Source: Marinobacter nitratireducens
Lineage (GTDB): Bacteria > Pseudomonadota > Gammaproteobacteria > Pseudomonadales > Oleiphilaceae
Direction of reading: 5' to 3'
Length of the DNA stretch: 64,000 nucleotides
Assembly: GCF_000708045.1 (NCBI RefSeq)
Contig: NZ_ANIE01000005.1
Location: forward strand, 186,001 to 250,000
The notes below the pieces were generated by a model. It worked only from the letters and a program-made list of their open reading frames with translations. It was not told the origin of the DNA and made no database searches. The position numbers and the translations under genes are program-made. Within the stretch, counting starts at the first letter, position 1, and every line of letters starts with the position of its first letter. Below, in pieces: positions 45,098 through 53,936 of this stretch.

Positions 45098-45750
45098 AAA
45101 AGACTATTCTTGCGCTCACCATGGCTACCGTAACCCTCGGCGGCTGTATGACTTATGATCCGTACACCGGGGAGGAGAAAACCTCCAATGCTACCACCGG
45201 TAGTATTATTGGTGCCCTCGGCGGTGCGGCTATCGGTGCTGCGACGTCCAGTAAAAGTGACCGCGGTAAGGGCGCCCTGATCGGTGCCGCCAGTGGTGCA
45301 GCGATCGGTGGTGGTATCGGCTACTACATGGACAAGCAGGAAGCCGAGTTGCGTCGCAAGCTAGAGGGCACCGGTGTGCGTGTGGTCCGTAACGGCGACC
45401 AGATCGAGCTGGTCATGCCCGGCAATATCACTTTCGACCTGAACCAGGCATCTATCAAACCGTCGTTCACTGGCACTCTGGAATCCGTTGGCCTGGTACT
45501 TGCCGAATACGACAAGACCATCATCCAGATTGAAGGGCACACTGACAGCTCCGGCTCCCAGAGCTATAACCAGTTGCTGAGTGAGAAGCGTGCCGGTTCA
45601 GTGCGGGATTTCCTTCTTAACCAGGGAATCCAGGCAAACCGTACTCGTGCGGTTGGTTACGGCGAGCGGTACCCCATCGCTTCCAACGACACGGCCGCCG
45701 GGCGGGAGCAGAACCGTCGTGTTGAGCTGACTCTGGTACCAATGCAGTAA
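45094..45750 (+). CDS. OmpA family lipoprotein with glycine zipper (YiaD-like)
   Basis: The 218-residue outer-membrane lipoprotein has a lipobox LGGC (Cys18). A glycine-zipper region (GSIIGALGGAAIGAATSSK and GALIGAASGAAIGGGIGYYM) spans about residues 36-78. The OmpA C-terminal domain (about 100-218) has IEGHTDSSGSQSYN and the peptidoglycan-binding RNRRVEL-type end. This is the YiaD/PA-type layout. The GTG start overlaps the hydrolase gene stop and follows AGGAG. A strong terminator closes the unit. It should tie the outer membrane to peptidoglycan. Confidence 0.9.
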   Translation: MKKTILALTMATVTLGGCMTYDPYTGEEKTSNATTGSIIGALGGAAIGAATSSKSDRGKGALIGAASGAAIGGGIGYYMDKQEAELRRKLEGTGVRVVRNGDQIELVMPGNITFDLNQASIKPSFTGTLESVGLVLAEYDKTIIQIEGHTDSSGSQSYNQLLSEKRAGSVRDFLLNQGIQANRTRAVGYGERYPIASNDTAAGREQNRRVELTLVPMQ

Positions 45751-45769
45751 TTCTGGATATCGCTGCCAT

Positions 45770-45802
45770 AAAAAAACGCCGGGCAAGCCCCCGGCGTTTT
45801 TT
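45770..45802. terminator. Rho-independent terminator
   Basis: ACGCCGGG (45776-45783) pairs with CCCGGCGT (45790-45797), with six A before and six T after. It works in both directions for the OmpA lipoprotein gene and the convergent coiled-coil gene. Confidence 0.9.
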
Positions 45803-45842
45803 ATGGCTCGATTACTCCGTTTGAGAACGGGGCATCCCTGCC

Positions 45843-46127
45843 TCAGTTCGTATTACTGGGCAACCACTCCTCGATACGTTTTTTCAGGTCGTCGAGCTGG
45901 TCTTCCCCTGATGTCCTCAATTCGCCCAGTTTGGTTCGGGCCGTCTCGACCTGGTCCTCGAGAGACTGGATTTTCTCAGAGAACTCTTTTTCAATTTCGG
46001 CCTCGGCCTGATCGTCCTTGGCTTTTGCAATCTTCTGATCGGCCTCGGCCCGGAGCTGTTCGATCTGCTTGCTCCAGTGTTCGGTCTGGGTTTGCAGCTT
46101 GTTCAGTAGCGAATCTTTCAACGACAT
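45843..46127 (-). CDS. Small coiled-coil protein (94 aa)
   Basis: The 94 residues are highly charged and helical. Heptad repeats run through LLNKLQTQTEHWSKQIEQLRAEAD and IEKEFSEKIQSLEDQVETARTKLGELRTSG (each interrupted here for brevity), so a dimeric coiled coil is expected over residues about 5-85. There is no signal peptide and no cysteine. GGAGG lies upstream of the ATG at a good spacing. It converges on the terminator at 45770-45802. I do not recognise a specific family; similar short coiled-coil proteins are common and mostly uncharacterised. Confidence 0.75.
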   Translation of the reverse strand: MSLKDSLLNKLQTQTEHWSKQIEQLRAEADQKIAKAKDDQAEAEIEKEFSEKIQSLEDQVETARTKLGELRTSGEDQLDDLKKRIEEWLPSNTN

Positions 46128-46363
46128 ATAAACGCTCCTCCTGGTGATTGTTGCCTGTCTCTGGTTCAGATCTACACGTTACTACAATGGATGAAATACT
46201 CCCGTTGGCAAGGTGAGGGTGCAAAATCGGGAGTAAATGTCATTGTTGGCCCGTTATGCATGAAAATCGTTGGGTTCGTGCGAAACTTTTTACCTGTCTA
46301 CACGTTGTTCATTGAGGCTTCATTCAACACTCTTCAACCCTGAAGCCAAAAGGAGCAGAAAAC

Positions 46364-47638
46364 GTGAAAACAAAAACGCTTATTGCGAGCTGCTTAAGTG
46401 CCTGCCTTCTGTCGCCCCTCTCAGTGCAGGCTGGCCTGTTCGATGGTCTGTCGGAATCTGACACCACATCCGTCCAGGAATCCGCGCTGCAGCCCGGCGA
46501 TGTTATCGCGGGTCGCTATATCGTGACCTTGAGCGAAAACCTGCCTGCAATGATCGGTGTTTCTGGACTTCGGAATTCGGTGGAGGCTTTGCTGCAAGGT
46601 GTAGGCGGTGGTGGCATTATTCACTTGTACAAGACTGCCATGACTGGTGCCGCAGTCTCTTTGACTGATCAGCAAGCATTGATGCTGTCAGCTTTGCCGG
46701 GGGTCCTGGCTGTTGAGCCAGACCGGGTTCTGGGCACGAGCGCTCAACAGGCGAACGCAACCTGGGGGTTGGATCGCTCAGACCAGGCATTCCTGCCACT
46801 GGATTCCTCCTACGATTATCCGAATCAGGCCGGGGCCGGAGTCACGGTGTATGTCATCGATACCGGGCTTCGTTCCAGTCATGTCGAGTTTTCGGGGCGA
46901 GTTGGGCCGGGCAGGAATTTTGCCGGTTCCGGTTCTGGGCTTCTGGGAGGCCTGCTGCCGGGACTCTTTGGTGGCGGAGACGTTGATCCGGCCGACACTG
47001 ACGACTGCAATGGTCATGGTACTCATGTCGCGAGCACAGCGGTTGGGACGACCTACGGGATAGCCAAGTCCGCGTCTGTGGTTCCGGTGCGAGTACTGAA
47101 TTGCAGTGGAGCAGGAAGCAACGCTGATGTGATCGCTGGTGTTGACTGGGTAGCGGCCAATCATGCTGCACCGGCGGTGGCAAATATGTCGTTGGGCGGC
47201 GGCAATTCCAGCGCTCTGGATGACGCCGTTGAGGGTGCCATTGCGGAGGGTGTTGCATTTGTGGTGGCTGCCGGGAATTCAGACCAGGATGCCTGTAACG
47301 GGTCGCCCAATCGCGTGCCGGCTGCAATCACGGTTGGGAGTACAACAAGGGCGGATGACCGGTCTTCATTTTCCAACTATGGCGCATGCCTGGATCTGTT
47401 TGCGCCGGGTTCGGAGATTACCGGTGCCTGGATAGGGGACGACACAGATACCAACACGATCAGTGGTACCTCGATGGCCTCTCCCCACGTTGCCGGTGCT
47501 GCGGCTTTGCTTCTCGGGGCAAACCCGTCTCTGTCGCCGGAAGCCGTAGACGCTGGTCTGTCCGGGCTGGCCACGACCAACGTCCTGTCTGACATTGAGT
47601 CTGGTTCTCCGAACCGTCTATTGAGGGTGCCCGAGTAA
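46364..47638 (+). CDS. Secreted subtilisin-like serine protease (S8 family)
   Basis: This is a secreted protease of 424 residues starting at GTG, with AGGAG eight bases upstream. A signal peptide (to about SVQA, residue 23) is followed by an inhibitor I9-like prodomain (about 45-120: GRYIVTLSENLP through VLAVEPDRVL). The catalytic domain shows the triad: Asp in VYVIDTGLRSSHVEF near 165-170, His in NGHGTHVAS near 219 and Ser in GTSMASPHVAGAAALL near 371. A Gly/Leu-rich insertion (SGSGLLGGLLPGLFGGGD) sits between Asp and His, which is unusual. The protein ends soon after the domain, without a C-terminal sorting extension. Confidence 0.92.
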   Translation: MKTKTLIASCLSACLLSPLSVQAGLFDGLSESDTTSVQESALQPGDVIAGRYIVTLSENLPAMIGVSGLRNSVEALLQGVGGGGIIHLYKTAMTGAAVSLTDQQALMLSALPGVLAVEPDRVLGTSAQQANATWGLDRSDQAFLPLDSSYDYPNQAGAGVTVYVIDTGLRSSHVEFSGRVGPGRNFAGSGSGLLGGLLPGLFGGGDVDPADTDDCNGHGTHVASTAVGTTYGIAKSASVVPVRVLNCSGAGSNADVIAGVDWVAANHAAPAVANMSLGGGNSSALDDAVEGAIAEGVAFVVAAGNSDQDACNGSPNRVPAAITVGSTTRADDRSSFSNYGACLDLFAPGSEITGAWIGDDTDTNTISGTSMASPHVAGAAALLLGANPSLSPEAVDAGLSGLATTNVLSDIESGSPNRLLRVPE

Positions 47639-47652
47639 GCGACACAGGAATT

Positions 47653-47684
47653 AAAAAAGCCAGGACCGGGGTCCTGGCTTTTTT
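47653..47684. terminator. Bidirectional Rho-independent terminator
   Basis: GCCAGGAC and GTCCTGGC form a stem around CGGG at 47659-47678, flanked by six A and six T. It ends the protease gene on the plus strand and serA on the minus strand. Confidence 0.92.
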
Positions 47685-47700
47685 GTGTCTGCCCGTCGCC

Positions 47701-48930
47701 TCAGAACAGTACGCGGCAACGAATGGTGCCCTTGACCTGGAGCAGCTTCTCCAGCGCCAGTTCGCCATAGGCCTTGTCGACATCAACCACCACGTAGCCG
47801 ATATCTTCCTTGGTTTGCAGATACTGGCCACACACGTTGATGCCATTCTCTGAGAACACCTGGTTGATTTCGGACATTACGCCCGGCACGTTCTCGTGGA
47901 TGTGCAGCAGTCGGTGCTGGTTCGGGTGCGAAGGCAGTGCTACTTCCGGGAAGTTCACGGAAGAGACCGAGGTGCCGTTATCACTGTACATGGCCAGCTT
48001 TTCGGCGACTTCACGACCGATGTTTTCCTGCGCTTCCATGGTGGAGCCGCCGATGTGCGGCGTCAGGATGCAGTTGTCGAACTCACGCAGCGGAGAGACG
48101 AACTCTTCGTTGTTGGACTTGGGCTCGACCGGGAATACGTCCACAGCAGCGCCCAGCAACTTGCCAGAACCCAGCGCTTCGGCGAGGGCGTCAATATCGA
48201 CAACCGTGCCACGGGAGGCGTTCATCAGAATGCTGCCCGGCTTCATTTGGGCGAACTGCTCTGCCTTGAACATGTACTTGGTGGCAGGCGTTTCCGGAAC
48301 GTGCAGGGAAACTACGTCTGCCATGTTCAGCAGTTCCTGCATGGTGCCGACCTGTGTGGCGTTACCAATCGGCAGCTTGGAGACTACGTCGTAGAAATAG
48401 ACTTCCATGCCCAGGGCTTCGGCAAGCACGCTGAACTGGGTGCCGATGTTGCCATACCCGATAATGCCAAGCTTCTTGCCACGGATTTCGTAGCTGTCCT
48501 TGGCGGACTTGATCCACTCGCCCCGGTGCGCCTTGGCGTTCTTCTCAGGAATGCCACGCAGCAGCAGGATGGCCTGTGCCAGCACCAGTTCCGCAACGGA
48601 ACGGGTGTTGGAGAAGGGCGCGTTGAATACAGCGATACCGCGGCGAGTAGCTGCCTTCAGATCTACCTGATTGGTACCGATACAGAAGCAGCCCACAGCC
48701 ACCAGCTTCCTGGCGGATTCAAATACCTTCTCGGTCAACTGGGTACGGGACCGGATACCGACGAAGTGTGCGTCGGCAATCTTCTCGATCAGGTCTTCCT
48801 CGGCCAGTGAGTGAGTGAGGTACTCAATGTTGGTATAGCCTGCCGCATTCAGCGTATCAACCGCAGATTGATGAACACCTTCCAGCAGCAGGATCCGGAT
48901 TTTGCTCTTTTCAAGAGACGTATTTGACAT
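47701..48930 (-). CDS. serA: D-3-phosphoglycerate dehydrogenase
   Basis: SerA oxidises 3-phosphoglycerate to 3-phosphohydroxypyruvate with NAD+, the first step of serine synthesis. The 409 residues match the E. coli type (410). The NAD-binding motif LGIIGYGNIGTQFSVLAE is near 154-171, and the catalytic His region reads LTPHIGGSTMEAQ near 290-302. A C-terminal ACT domain (about 335-409) allows serine feedback. It diverges from a D-2-hydroxyglutarate dehydrogenase gene across 189 bp. This pairing is known in pseudomonads, where SerA also makes D-2-hydroxyglutarate from 2-oxoglutarate to regenerate NAD+. Confidence 0.96.
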   Translation of the reverse strand: MSNTSLEKSKIRILLLEGVHQSAVDTLNAAGYTNIEYLTHSLAEEDLIEKIADAHFVGIRSRTQLTEKVFESARKLVAVGCFCIGTNQVDLKAATRRGIAVFNAPFSNTRSVAELVLAQAILLLRGIPEKNAKAHRGEWIKSAKDSYEIRGKKLGIIGYGNIGTQFSVLAEALGMEVYFYDVVSKLPIGNATQVGTMQELLNMADVVSLHVPETPATKYMFKAEQFAQMKPGSILMNASRGTVVDIDALAEALGSGKLLGAAVDVFPVEPKSNNEEFVSPLREFDNCILTPHIGGSTMEAQENIGREVAEKLAMYSDNGTSVSSVNFPEVALPSHPNQHRLLHIHENVPGVMSEINQVFSENGINVCGQYLQTKEDIGYVVVDVDKAYGELALEKLLQVKGTIRCRVLF

Positions 48931-49119
48931 GGGCTTGCTTCCGAACCTTTCGTCACGTGAAACGACCCGTGGCCAGCGATCGTCAGGGCTGGCTCACAGA
49001 ACAGGGGCGGTATGATACCATAAACCCAGACTTTCACAGTGCACCGGTTTACTTGAGTCAATTCCGTGTGAATTCCGTATCACGTAACCGGCCCAACCCT
49101 GACGAGACAGACACATCCC

Positions 49120-50523
49120 ATGAATTCCGAACAGATCATTGCTGCCCTCAAAAACCTTCTGGCTACCGGTGACGCGCCGGGCAAGGTATTGACGGACCCG
49201 GACGACCTGGACACCTATGGCAAGGACTGGACCAAGATCTATCCGCCCAAGCCACTGGCCATCGCACTTCCAAAGACGACCGAACAGGTGCAGGCGCTGG
49301 TGCAATTTGCCAATGAACACCGGGTGGCCCTGGTTCCTTCCGGTGGCAGGACAGGGCTGAGTGCCGGTGCGGTCGCGGCAAATGGTGAAGTGGTCGTGGC
49401 GTTCGATAACATGAATCAGGTGCTCGATTTCAACGCCAGTGATCGTACCGTACGCTGTCAGGCCGGTGTGGTGACAGAACAGCTGCAGAATTTTGCCGAG
49501 GAGAATGGGCTGTATTACCCGGTGGACTTTGCCTCCGCGGGATCCAGCCAGCTCGGTGGTAACCTCTCTACCAATGCTGGTGGCATCAAGGTGATCCGAT
49601 ACGGTATGAGCCGGGACTGGGTTGCGGGCCTGAAAGTGGTGACCGGCAAGGGCGATATTCTCGACCTGAACAAGGATCTGGCCAAGAACAATACCGGCTA
49701 CGACCTGCGTCATCTCTTCATCGGTGCCGAGGGGACCCTGGGCTTTATTACCGAAGCCACCATGAAGCTGACGCGGCAGCCGGATGATTTGACCGTGCTG
49801 GTGCTGGGCCTGAATGATCTCACCAACACCATGGATGTGCTCGAAACCTTCCAGAAGAAGCTGGATCTGACCGCCTACGAGTTTTTCTCCCATCAGGCCA
49901 TGGGGCATGTGCTGGCTCATGGCCAGGTTCAGGCGCCGTTCGAGACCGAAGCGCCGTACTATGCACTGCTGGAATTTGAGGCAGTCTCCGATCAGGCGAT
50001 GGACGATGCCATGGCGCTGTTCGAGCAGTGCATGGAGAATGGGTGGGTGCTGGACGGTGTCATCAGTCAGAGCGAAACCCAGGCCCAGAACCTGTGGCAG
50101 CTTCGCGAGCGGATCTCCGAGTCCATTGCACCGAGAATACCCTACAAGAACGACATTTCCGTTGTTGTGTCCAAGGTACCTGGTTTCCTGCAGGAAATTG
50201 ATAACGTGGTCACCGAGCATTATCCGGACTTCGAAATAATCTGGTTCGGCCACATCGGTGACGGCAACCTGCACCTGAATATCCTCAAGCCCGAGGATAT
50301 GGCGAAGGAAGACTTCTTCGAGAAGTGCCAGCAGGTGAACAAGTGGGTCTTCGAAATTGTCGAGCGCTACCAGGGCAGTGTGTCCGCCGAGCATGGTGTC
50401 GGCATGACCAAGAAACCCTATCTGCAGTACACCCGCAGCGAGGCTGAAATTGCTTACCTCAAAGGCATCAAGCAGGTATTTGACCCTAACGGTGTCATGA
50501 ACCCGGGCAAGATTTTCGACTGA
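49120..50523 (+). CDS. FAD-linked D-2-hydroxyglutarate dehydrogenase-like oxidase
   Basis: This flavoenzyme of the GlcD/VAO family probably reoxidises D-2-hydroxyglutarate formed by SerA. The FAD-binding part (about 40-220) has PSGGRTGLSAGAVA near 72-85 and GGNLSTNAGGIKVIRYG near 146-162. The C-terminal FAD-oxidase domain has WFGHIGDGNLHLNI near 376-389, with metal-binding histidines, and SAEHGVGMTKK near 426-436. At 467 residues it is typical. It diverges from serA and overlaps the sirtuin gene by one base (TGATG). A D-lactate or glycolate role is less likely given the neighbour. Confidence 0.88.
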   Translation: MNSEQIIAALKNLLATGDAPGKVLTDPDDLDTYGKDWTKIYPPKPLAIALPKTTEQVQALVQFANEHRVALVPSGGRTGLSAGAVAANGEVVVAFDNMNQVLDFNASDRTVRCQAGVVTEQLQNFAEENGLYYPVDFASAGSSQLGGNLSTNAGGIKVIRYGMSRDWVAGLKVVTGKGDILDLNKDLAKNNTGYDLRHLFIGAEGTLGFITEATMKLTRQPDDLTVLVLGLNDLTNTMDVLETFQKKLDLTAYEFFSHQAMGHVLAHGQVQAPFETEAPYYALLEFEAVSDQAMDDAMALFEQCMENGWVLDGVISQSETQAQNLWQLRERISESIAPRIPYKNDISVVVSKVPGFLQEIDNVVTEHYPDFEIIWFGHIGDGNLHLNILKPEDMAKEDFFEKCQQVNKWVFEIVERYQGSVSAEHGVGMTKKPYLQYTRSEAEIAYLKGIKQVFDPNGVMNPGKIFD

Positions 50524-51197
50524 TGACGGACCATATCGTAGTGCTGACTGGCGCTGGCATCAGCGCCGAGAGCGGGCTCTCCACCTTTCGTGATAACGGC
50601 GGGTTGTGGGAGCAGCATAGCGTCTACGATGTGGCGACTCCGGAAGCTTTTGCCCGAAACCAGGAGCTGGTGCTGCGCTTTTACAATGAAAGGCGGCGTC
50701 AGCTTCAAGAAGCGGAGCCAAACCCGGCTCATCGGTTGCTGGCCAGCCTGGAGGAGCGCTTTCGGGTCACGGTGGTGACGCAGAATGTGGACAATCTGCA
50801 TGAGCGGGGTGGTTCCAGCAACGTGATCCACCTCCATGGTGAGCTGACCAAAGCCCGTAGCTCTGGCTACCCTGATCTTGTCTACGATATCGGGTACCGC
50901 GACATCAACCCCGGCGATACCTGCGAGCGCGGCGCCCAGCTGCGCCCTCATATTGTCTGGTTTGGCGAAGAGGTACCGATGCTTGCAGCCGCGGCGGATG
51001 TTGTGTCCACGGCCGATCACCTGCTGATTGTGGGTACGTCTTTGCAGGTGTATCCGGCGGCGGGGCTGGTTCACGAAGTGGGTCTCGATGTGCCAATCAC
51101 GGTGATTGATCCCGGAGAGCCGGCGTCTGTCTCCCGTGCCAACGTGATCCGGAAAGGGGCGTCTGAGGGCCTGGCGGACTGGATTGCGCAGCTTTGA
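50523..51197 (+). CDS. cobB: NAD-dependent protein deacylase (sirtuin, zinc site lost)
   Basis: CobB-type sirtuins remove acetyl or succinyl groups from lysines using NAD+. The 224 residues have GAGISAESGLSTFRDNGGLW near 9-28, TQNVDNLH near 86 and HLHGEL near 103. The YNER sequence (residues 57-60) corresponds to the Tyr-X2-Arg pair that favours succinyl-lysine. The usual CXXC pairs of the structural zinc site are missing: between HLHGEL and LRPHIVWFGE only one cysteine (DTCERG) remains. Zinc-less members exist among pseudomonads. The start overlaps the preceding stop, so it is coupled to the D-2-hydroxyglutarate dehydrogenase gene. Confidence 0.9.
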   Translation: MTDHIVVLTGAGISAESGLSTFRDNGGLWEQHSVYDVATPEAFARNQELVLRFYNERRRQLQEAEPNPAHRLLASLEERFRVTVVTQNVDNLHERGGSSNVIHLHGELTKARSSGYPDLVYDIGYRDINPGDTCERGAQLRPHIVWFGEEVPMLAAAADVVSTADHLLIVGTSLQVYPAAGLVHEVGLDVPITVIDPGEPASVSRANVIRKGASEGLADWIAQL

Positions 51198-51234
51198 AAA
51201 ACAGAGAGTTGACCGCTTGGGTCAACTCTCTGTT
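51196..51234 (-). terminator. Rho-independent terminator of the secreted protein gene
   Basis: A perfect 14-bp stem (51201-51214 with 51220-51233) has a five-base loop. On the minus strand it is followed by TTTTT, so it terminates the gene at 51260-52423. Plus-strand transcription of cobB would also meet the hairpin but lacks the T run. Confidence 0.85.
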
Positions 51235-51259
51235 CCTGTCTTATCCGTAAACTCCCGGT

Positions 51260-52423
51260 TTATTTTTTCTTCTTGCCATTGCCTCCGCCTTTGGTGCCGT
51301 CCGAAGAGCTCGGGCATGCTTTCGGTTGATGTAACTGGAAATTCCCGCCCTGAGTTAGTGTGAAGCTGGTGTTCGGGCCGGAATCACAGGCGATCGCGAA
51401 GGTGTCATCGCGCCCGGGTTCGCCATTATCCGCGACGGTAACCTTACACTCGCCACTGTCTTCATCAAGGAAGTACAGGATGCGGGTGGTCGGGGTGTCC
51501 CCCATCTCGTAGCCCGCAATCATACGGGTATTGATGTGGCTGCCTTGCTTGTCATTGAAGTTCAGACCTCCCTTGAGCTCTCCGTTGGGGAATATGCCGC
51601 CGTGGACCGTAGCGGTTACATTGTCGTGGCGGGCGCCACCGGTAATAAAGTCCGCCGCTGGCGGGCACTCACCGTCCGGGCCGGAGCCGCAGTCCAGGCC
51701 TCCACGGGCCTCGGAAATGATGACTTCGGCGACCGGGGCACCCAACAGGTTCAAGACTTCTACGTGTAATGCCCTGACCGTCATGCCGTAGTCGTCAGTG
51801 AACTGTTCGTTCACGGTAATTTGGGCGACGCCACTGAGTAGGCCGCTCAGGGGCATTGGCGGAATGACCTGATTGGGGGAGGTATCGAGATCGAGGATTT
51901 CCTGCCCGTTGACGTTGAGCTCGACGATGTCGGAGTAGCCTTTCAGGACTTCAGAGCCGTCCGTGCACAAGGCCGTTACGCCGGACTCGAGAACGCTGGC
52001 GCCAATGGTCAGCGGGATCCCGAGGCTTGATAGGTCCAGTTGCAGGCCCAGGGTCTGGGCCATAGAGTCCACCTGATTTCCGGAGCCCACGGTTGTGGCC
52101 TTCAGAACCGCTGCCTGCACGATGTCCTCATTAACTTCGATCAGGGATTCGTCCTTGCTGCCCCCGGTGGAATTAAGCTCTCCAGTGTCCGATATGATGA
52201 TGGGAGTGGATGTGCCCAGCAGATTCACTGTGACATCCAGCGCCTTGGCGCTGCCACGATAGGATGGCATCACAGAGGATTCCGAGGTTGTCGTCTGACC
52301 GCCCCCTCCGCCGCCTTTGCCATTTCCCTTGCCTGCGAGACTCTGGGATGCCAGAAACAGTCCCAAAGCCAAAATAACGATCAATCGTAACGAACGACCG
52401 ATCCTTGCCGTGCTGCTAATCAT
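51260..52423 (-). CDS. Secreted Gly/Lys-flanked hypothetical protein (387 aa)
   Basis: A signal peptide (to about SQSLA, residue 30) is followed by a Gly/Lys-rich stretch, GKGNGKGGGGGG. The very C-terminus mirrors this with KGGGNGKKKK. The middle 330 residues are beta-rich, with few basic residues and four to six cysteines (DCGSGPDGECPP near 243-254). A repeated theme, LNLLGAPVAEVIISEARGG and FITGGARHDN, recalls surface-anchored choice-of-anchor domains, but the family is not certain. AGGAGGG lies directly before the start. It is monocistronic with a strong terminator. An extracellular or matrix role is a guess from composition. Confidence 0.75.
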   Translation of the reverse strand: MISSTARIGRSLRLIVILALGLFLASQSLAGKGNGKGGGGGGQTTTSESSVMPSYRGSAKALDVTVNLLGTSTPIIISDTGELNSTGGSKDESLIEVNEDIVQAAVLKATTVGSGNQVDSMAQTLGLQLDLSSLGIPLTIGASVLESGVTALCTDGSEVLKGYSDIVELNVNGQEILDLDTSPNQVIPPMPLSGLLSGVAQITVNEQFTDDYGMTVRALHVEVLNLLGAPVAEVIISEARGGLDCGSGPDGECPPAADFITGGARHDNVTATVHGGIFPNGELKGGLNFNDKQGSHINTRMIAGYEMGDTPTTRILYFLDEDSGECKVTVADNGEPGRDDTFAIACDSGPNTSFTLTQGGNFQLHQPKACPSSSDGTKGGGNGKKKK

Positions 52424-52582
52424 GGTGCAAACCCTCCTGAATATTCGTCACAGCCTCCAGAACTGCAGTGAAAGGAGACGTATTTGAGTATGGAAGGGTC
52501 TACTGAATAGATAAAAGACTGTTTTCTGCTAAAAAGGCGGATTTGTGTTCAGGAAAGCATAATTAAATCAATTGGTTAGCAA

Positions 52583-53890
52583 TTATCCTCCGTGCAGATA
52601 CTTTTCCAGTTCCGCGCGGAATGCAGCTTGCACTCCCAGTCGTTTCAGCATCCAGTAATGGCCAGCAATCATGCGGTCAATGAAGATGCTCTCCACGGGA
52701 GGTTTGAATCGATCCAGATACTTGAAGACAGTGCTTGTTTTGGCCGCTACCTGTTTGTGTATCTCGGCGTCGGCAAAGTCATAGAATCCCTCCTGTTCAA
52801 ACGGCACGATCAAAATGTCTCGCCACATGGCGTAGTAGGCTTCGTCCACCGCAGGCTGGTTGCTGACGCGGGCTCCGAGATCGATCAGATACCGATCAAG
52901 GGCTTCGTAATCTTCGTCGAGCGCAGCATTCAGAGCATTGCGGTATGCCTCGACAATCTCCGGCTTCAGTTTCTTCACACAGCCGAAGTCGTACATGACG
53001 ATGGATCCATCGGGCCGATACGCGAAATTTCCGGCGTGTGGGTCACCGTGAATGCACTGAAAGCGGAACAGCTGATCCGCCATCAGTTCGAATATCCGGT
53101 GCCCGATCAGGTTGATGGTGTCCTGGTCATATCGGTCACTGCATACCTTGCTCACGTGATCGCCTTCAATTAGTTCCATCGTGAGCACGCGTCGGGTGGA
53201 GTGGTCAGGTATGACCCGGGGGATAAGAACCCATGGCTGGTCCTTGTGGAACTCGTGGAACATCCGGAGGTTGTTGGCCTCGTTTTCGTAATCCAATTCT
53301 TCTCTGAGCCGCTCCCGGATTTCGCCAAACAGCTGGTCGACCGATTCCTTCGGCATTTTCAGCAGCCCTCCGAGCTTGAGGGCCATTCGAAGCTGTTTCA
53401 GGTCGGAGTCGCAGGACTCATCGACCCCGGGGTACTGCACCTTAACGATCACATCCGTACCGTCGTGCAGCCGCCCGCGATGAACCTGTCCAATTGAAGC
53501 AGCCGCATAGGGCGTGTCCTGGAGATACTCGAACAGTTCGGGAATGGGCTTGCCCAGTTCTGACTCGATTTGCCCGACGATCACGTCGAACGGCATGGGA
53601 GGGGCTTCTTTCTGGAGTTTTTCCAGAGCTTCAGAGAACTCCTTGGGAAGGAAGTCCTGAGTCTGGGATGCGATCTGACCGACCTTCATGACGGCACCCT
53701 TGAGTTCGCCCAGGGTGTCTGCGATCTGGCCCGCCATTCGGGTGTAGCTCTCGCTCTGAGCGCCCTCGTCGTTTTCCGAGCGAAACATTCTGCGGGCTTT
53801 CTGGCCGGCATATTGCCCCGCGACGGAGGCCGTCATGCCCGCCAGCTTGAAAAATCGTCCACTGCGAGAAGTAACCGGTTTCTTAGCCAT
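52583..53890 (-). CDS. ABC1/UbiB family atypical kinase-like protein
   Basis: Members of the AarF/ABC1/UbiB family (ADCK in eukaryotes) are atypical kinases or ATPases linked to ubiquinone synthesis and lipid homeostasis. The 435 residues contain the KxGQ motif (KVGQIASQTQDFLP near 65-78) and the Ala-rich nucleotide loop YAAASIGQVHRGRL near 127-140. DPHAGNFAYRPDG near 282-294 and VMYDFG near 298-303 are the catalytic and metal sites. This resembles the shorter bacterial ABC1 group rather than UbiB proper, which has C-terminal membrane helices. The gene lies alone; no ubi genes are adjacent. Confidence 0.88.
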   Translation of the reverse strand: MAKKPVTSRSGRFFKLAGMTASVAGQYAGQKARRMFRSENDEGAQSESYTRMAGQIADTLGELKGAVMKVGQIASQTQDFLPKEFSEALEKLQKEAPPMPFDVIVGQIESELGKPIPELFEYLQDTPYAAASIGQVHRGRLHDGTDVIVKVQYPGVDESCDSDLKQLRMALKLGGLLKMPKESVDQLFGEIRERLREELDYENEANNLRMFHEFHKDQPWVLIPRVIPDHSTRRVLTMELIEGDHVSKVCSDRYDQDTINLIGHRIFELMADQLFRFQCIHGDPHAGNFAYRPDGSIVMYDFGCVKKLKPEIVEAYRNALNAALDEDYEALDRYLIDLGARVSNQPAVDEAYYAMWRDILIVPFEQEGFYDFADAEIHKQVAAKTSTVFKYLDRFKPPVESIFIDRMIAGHYWMLKRLGVQAAFRAELEKYLHGG

Positions 53891-53936
53891 GCCTGATGTA
53901 CGCTCTCACTGCCAGGAAGGATTGCCAGCAGACACG

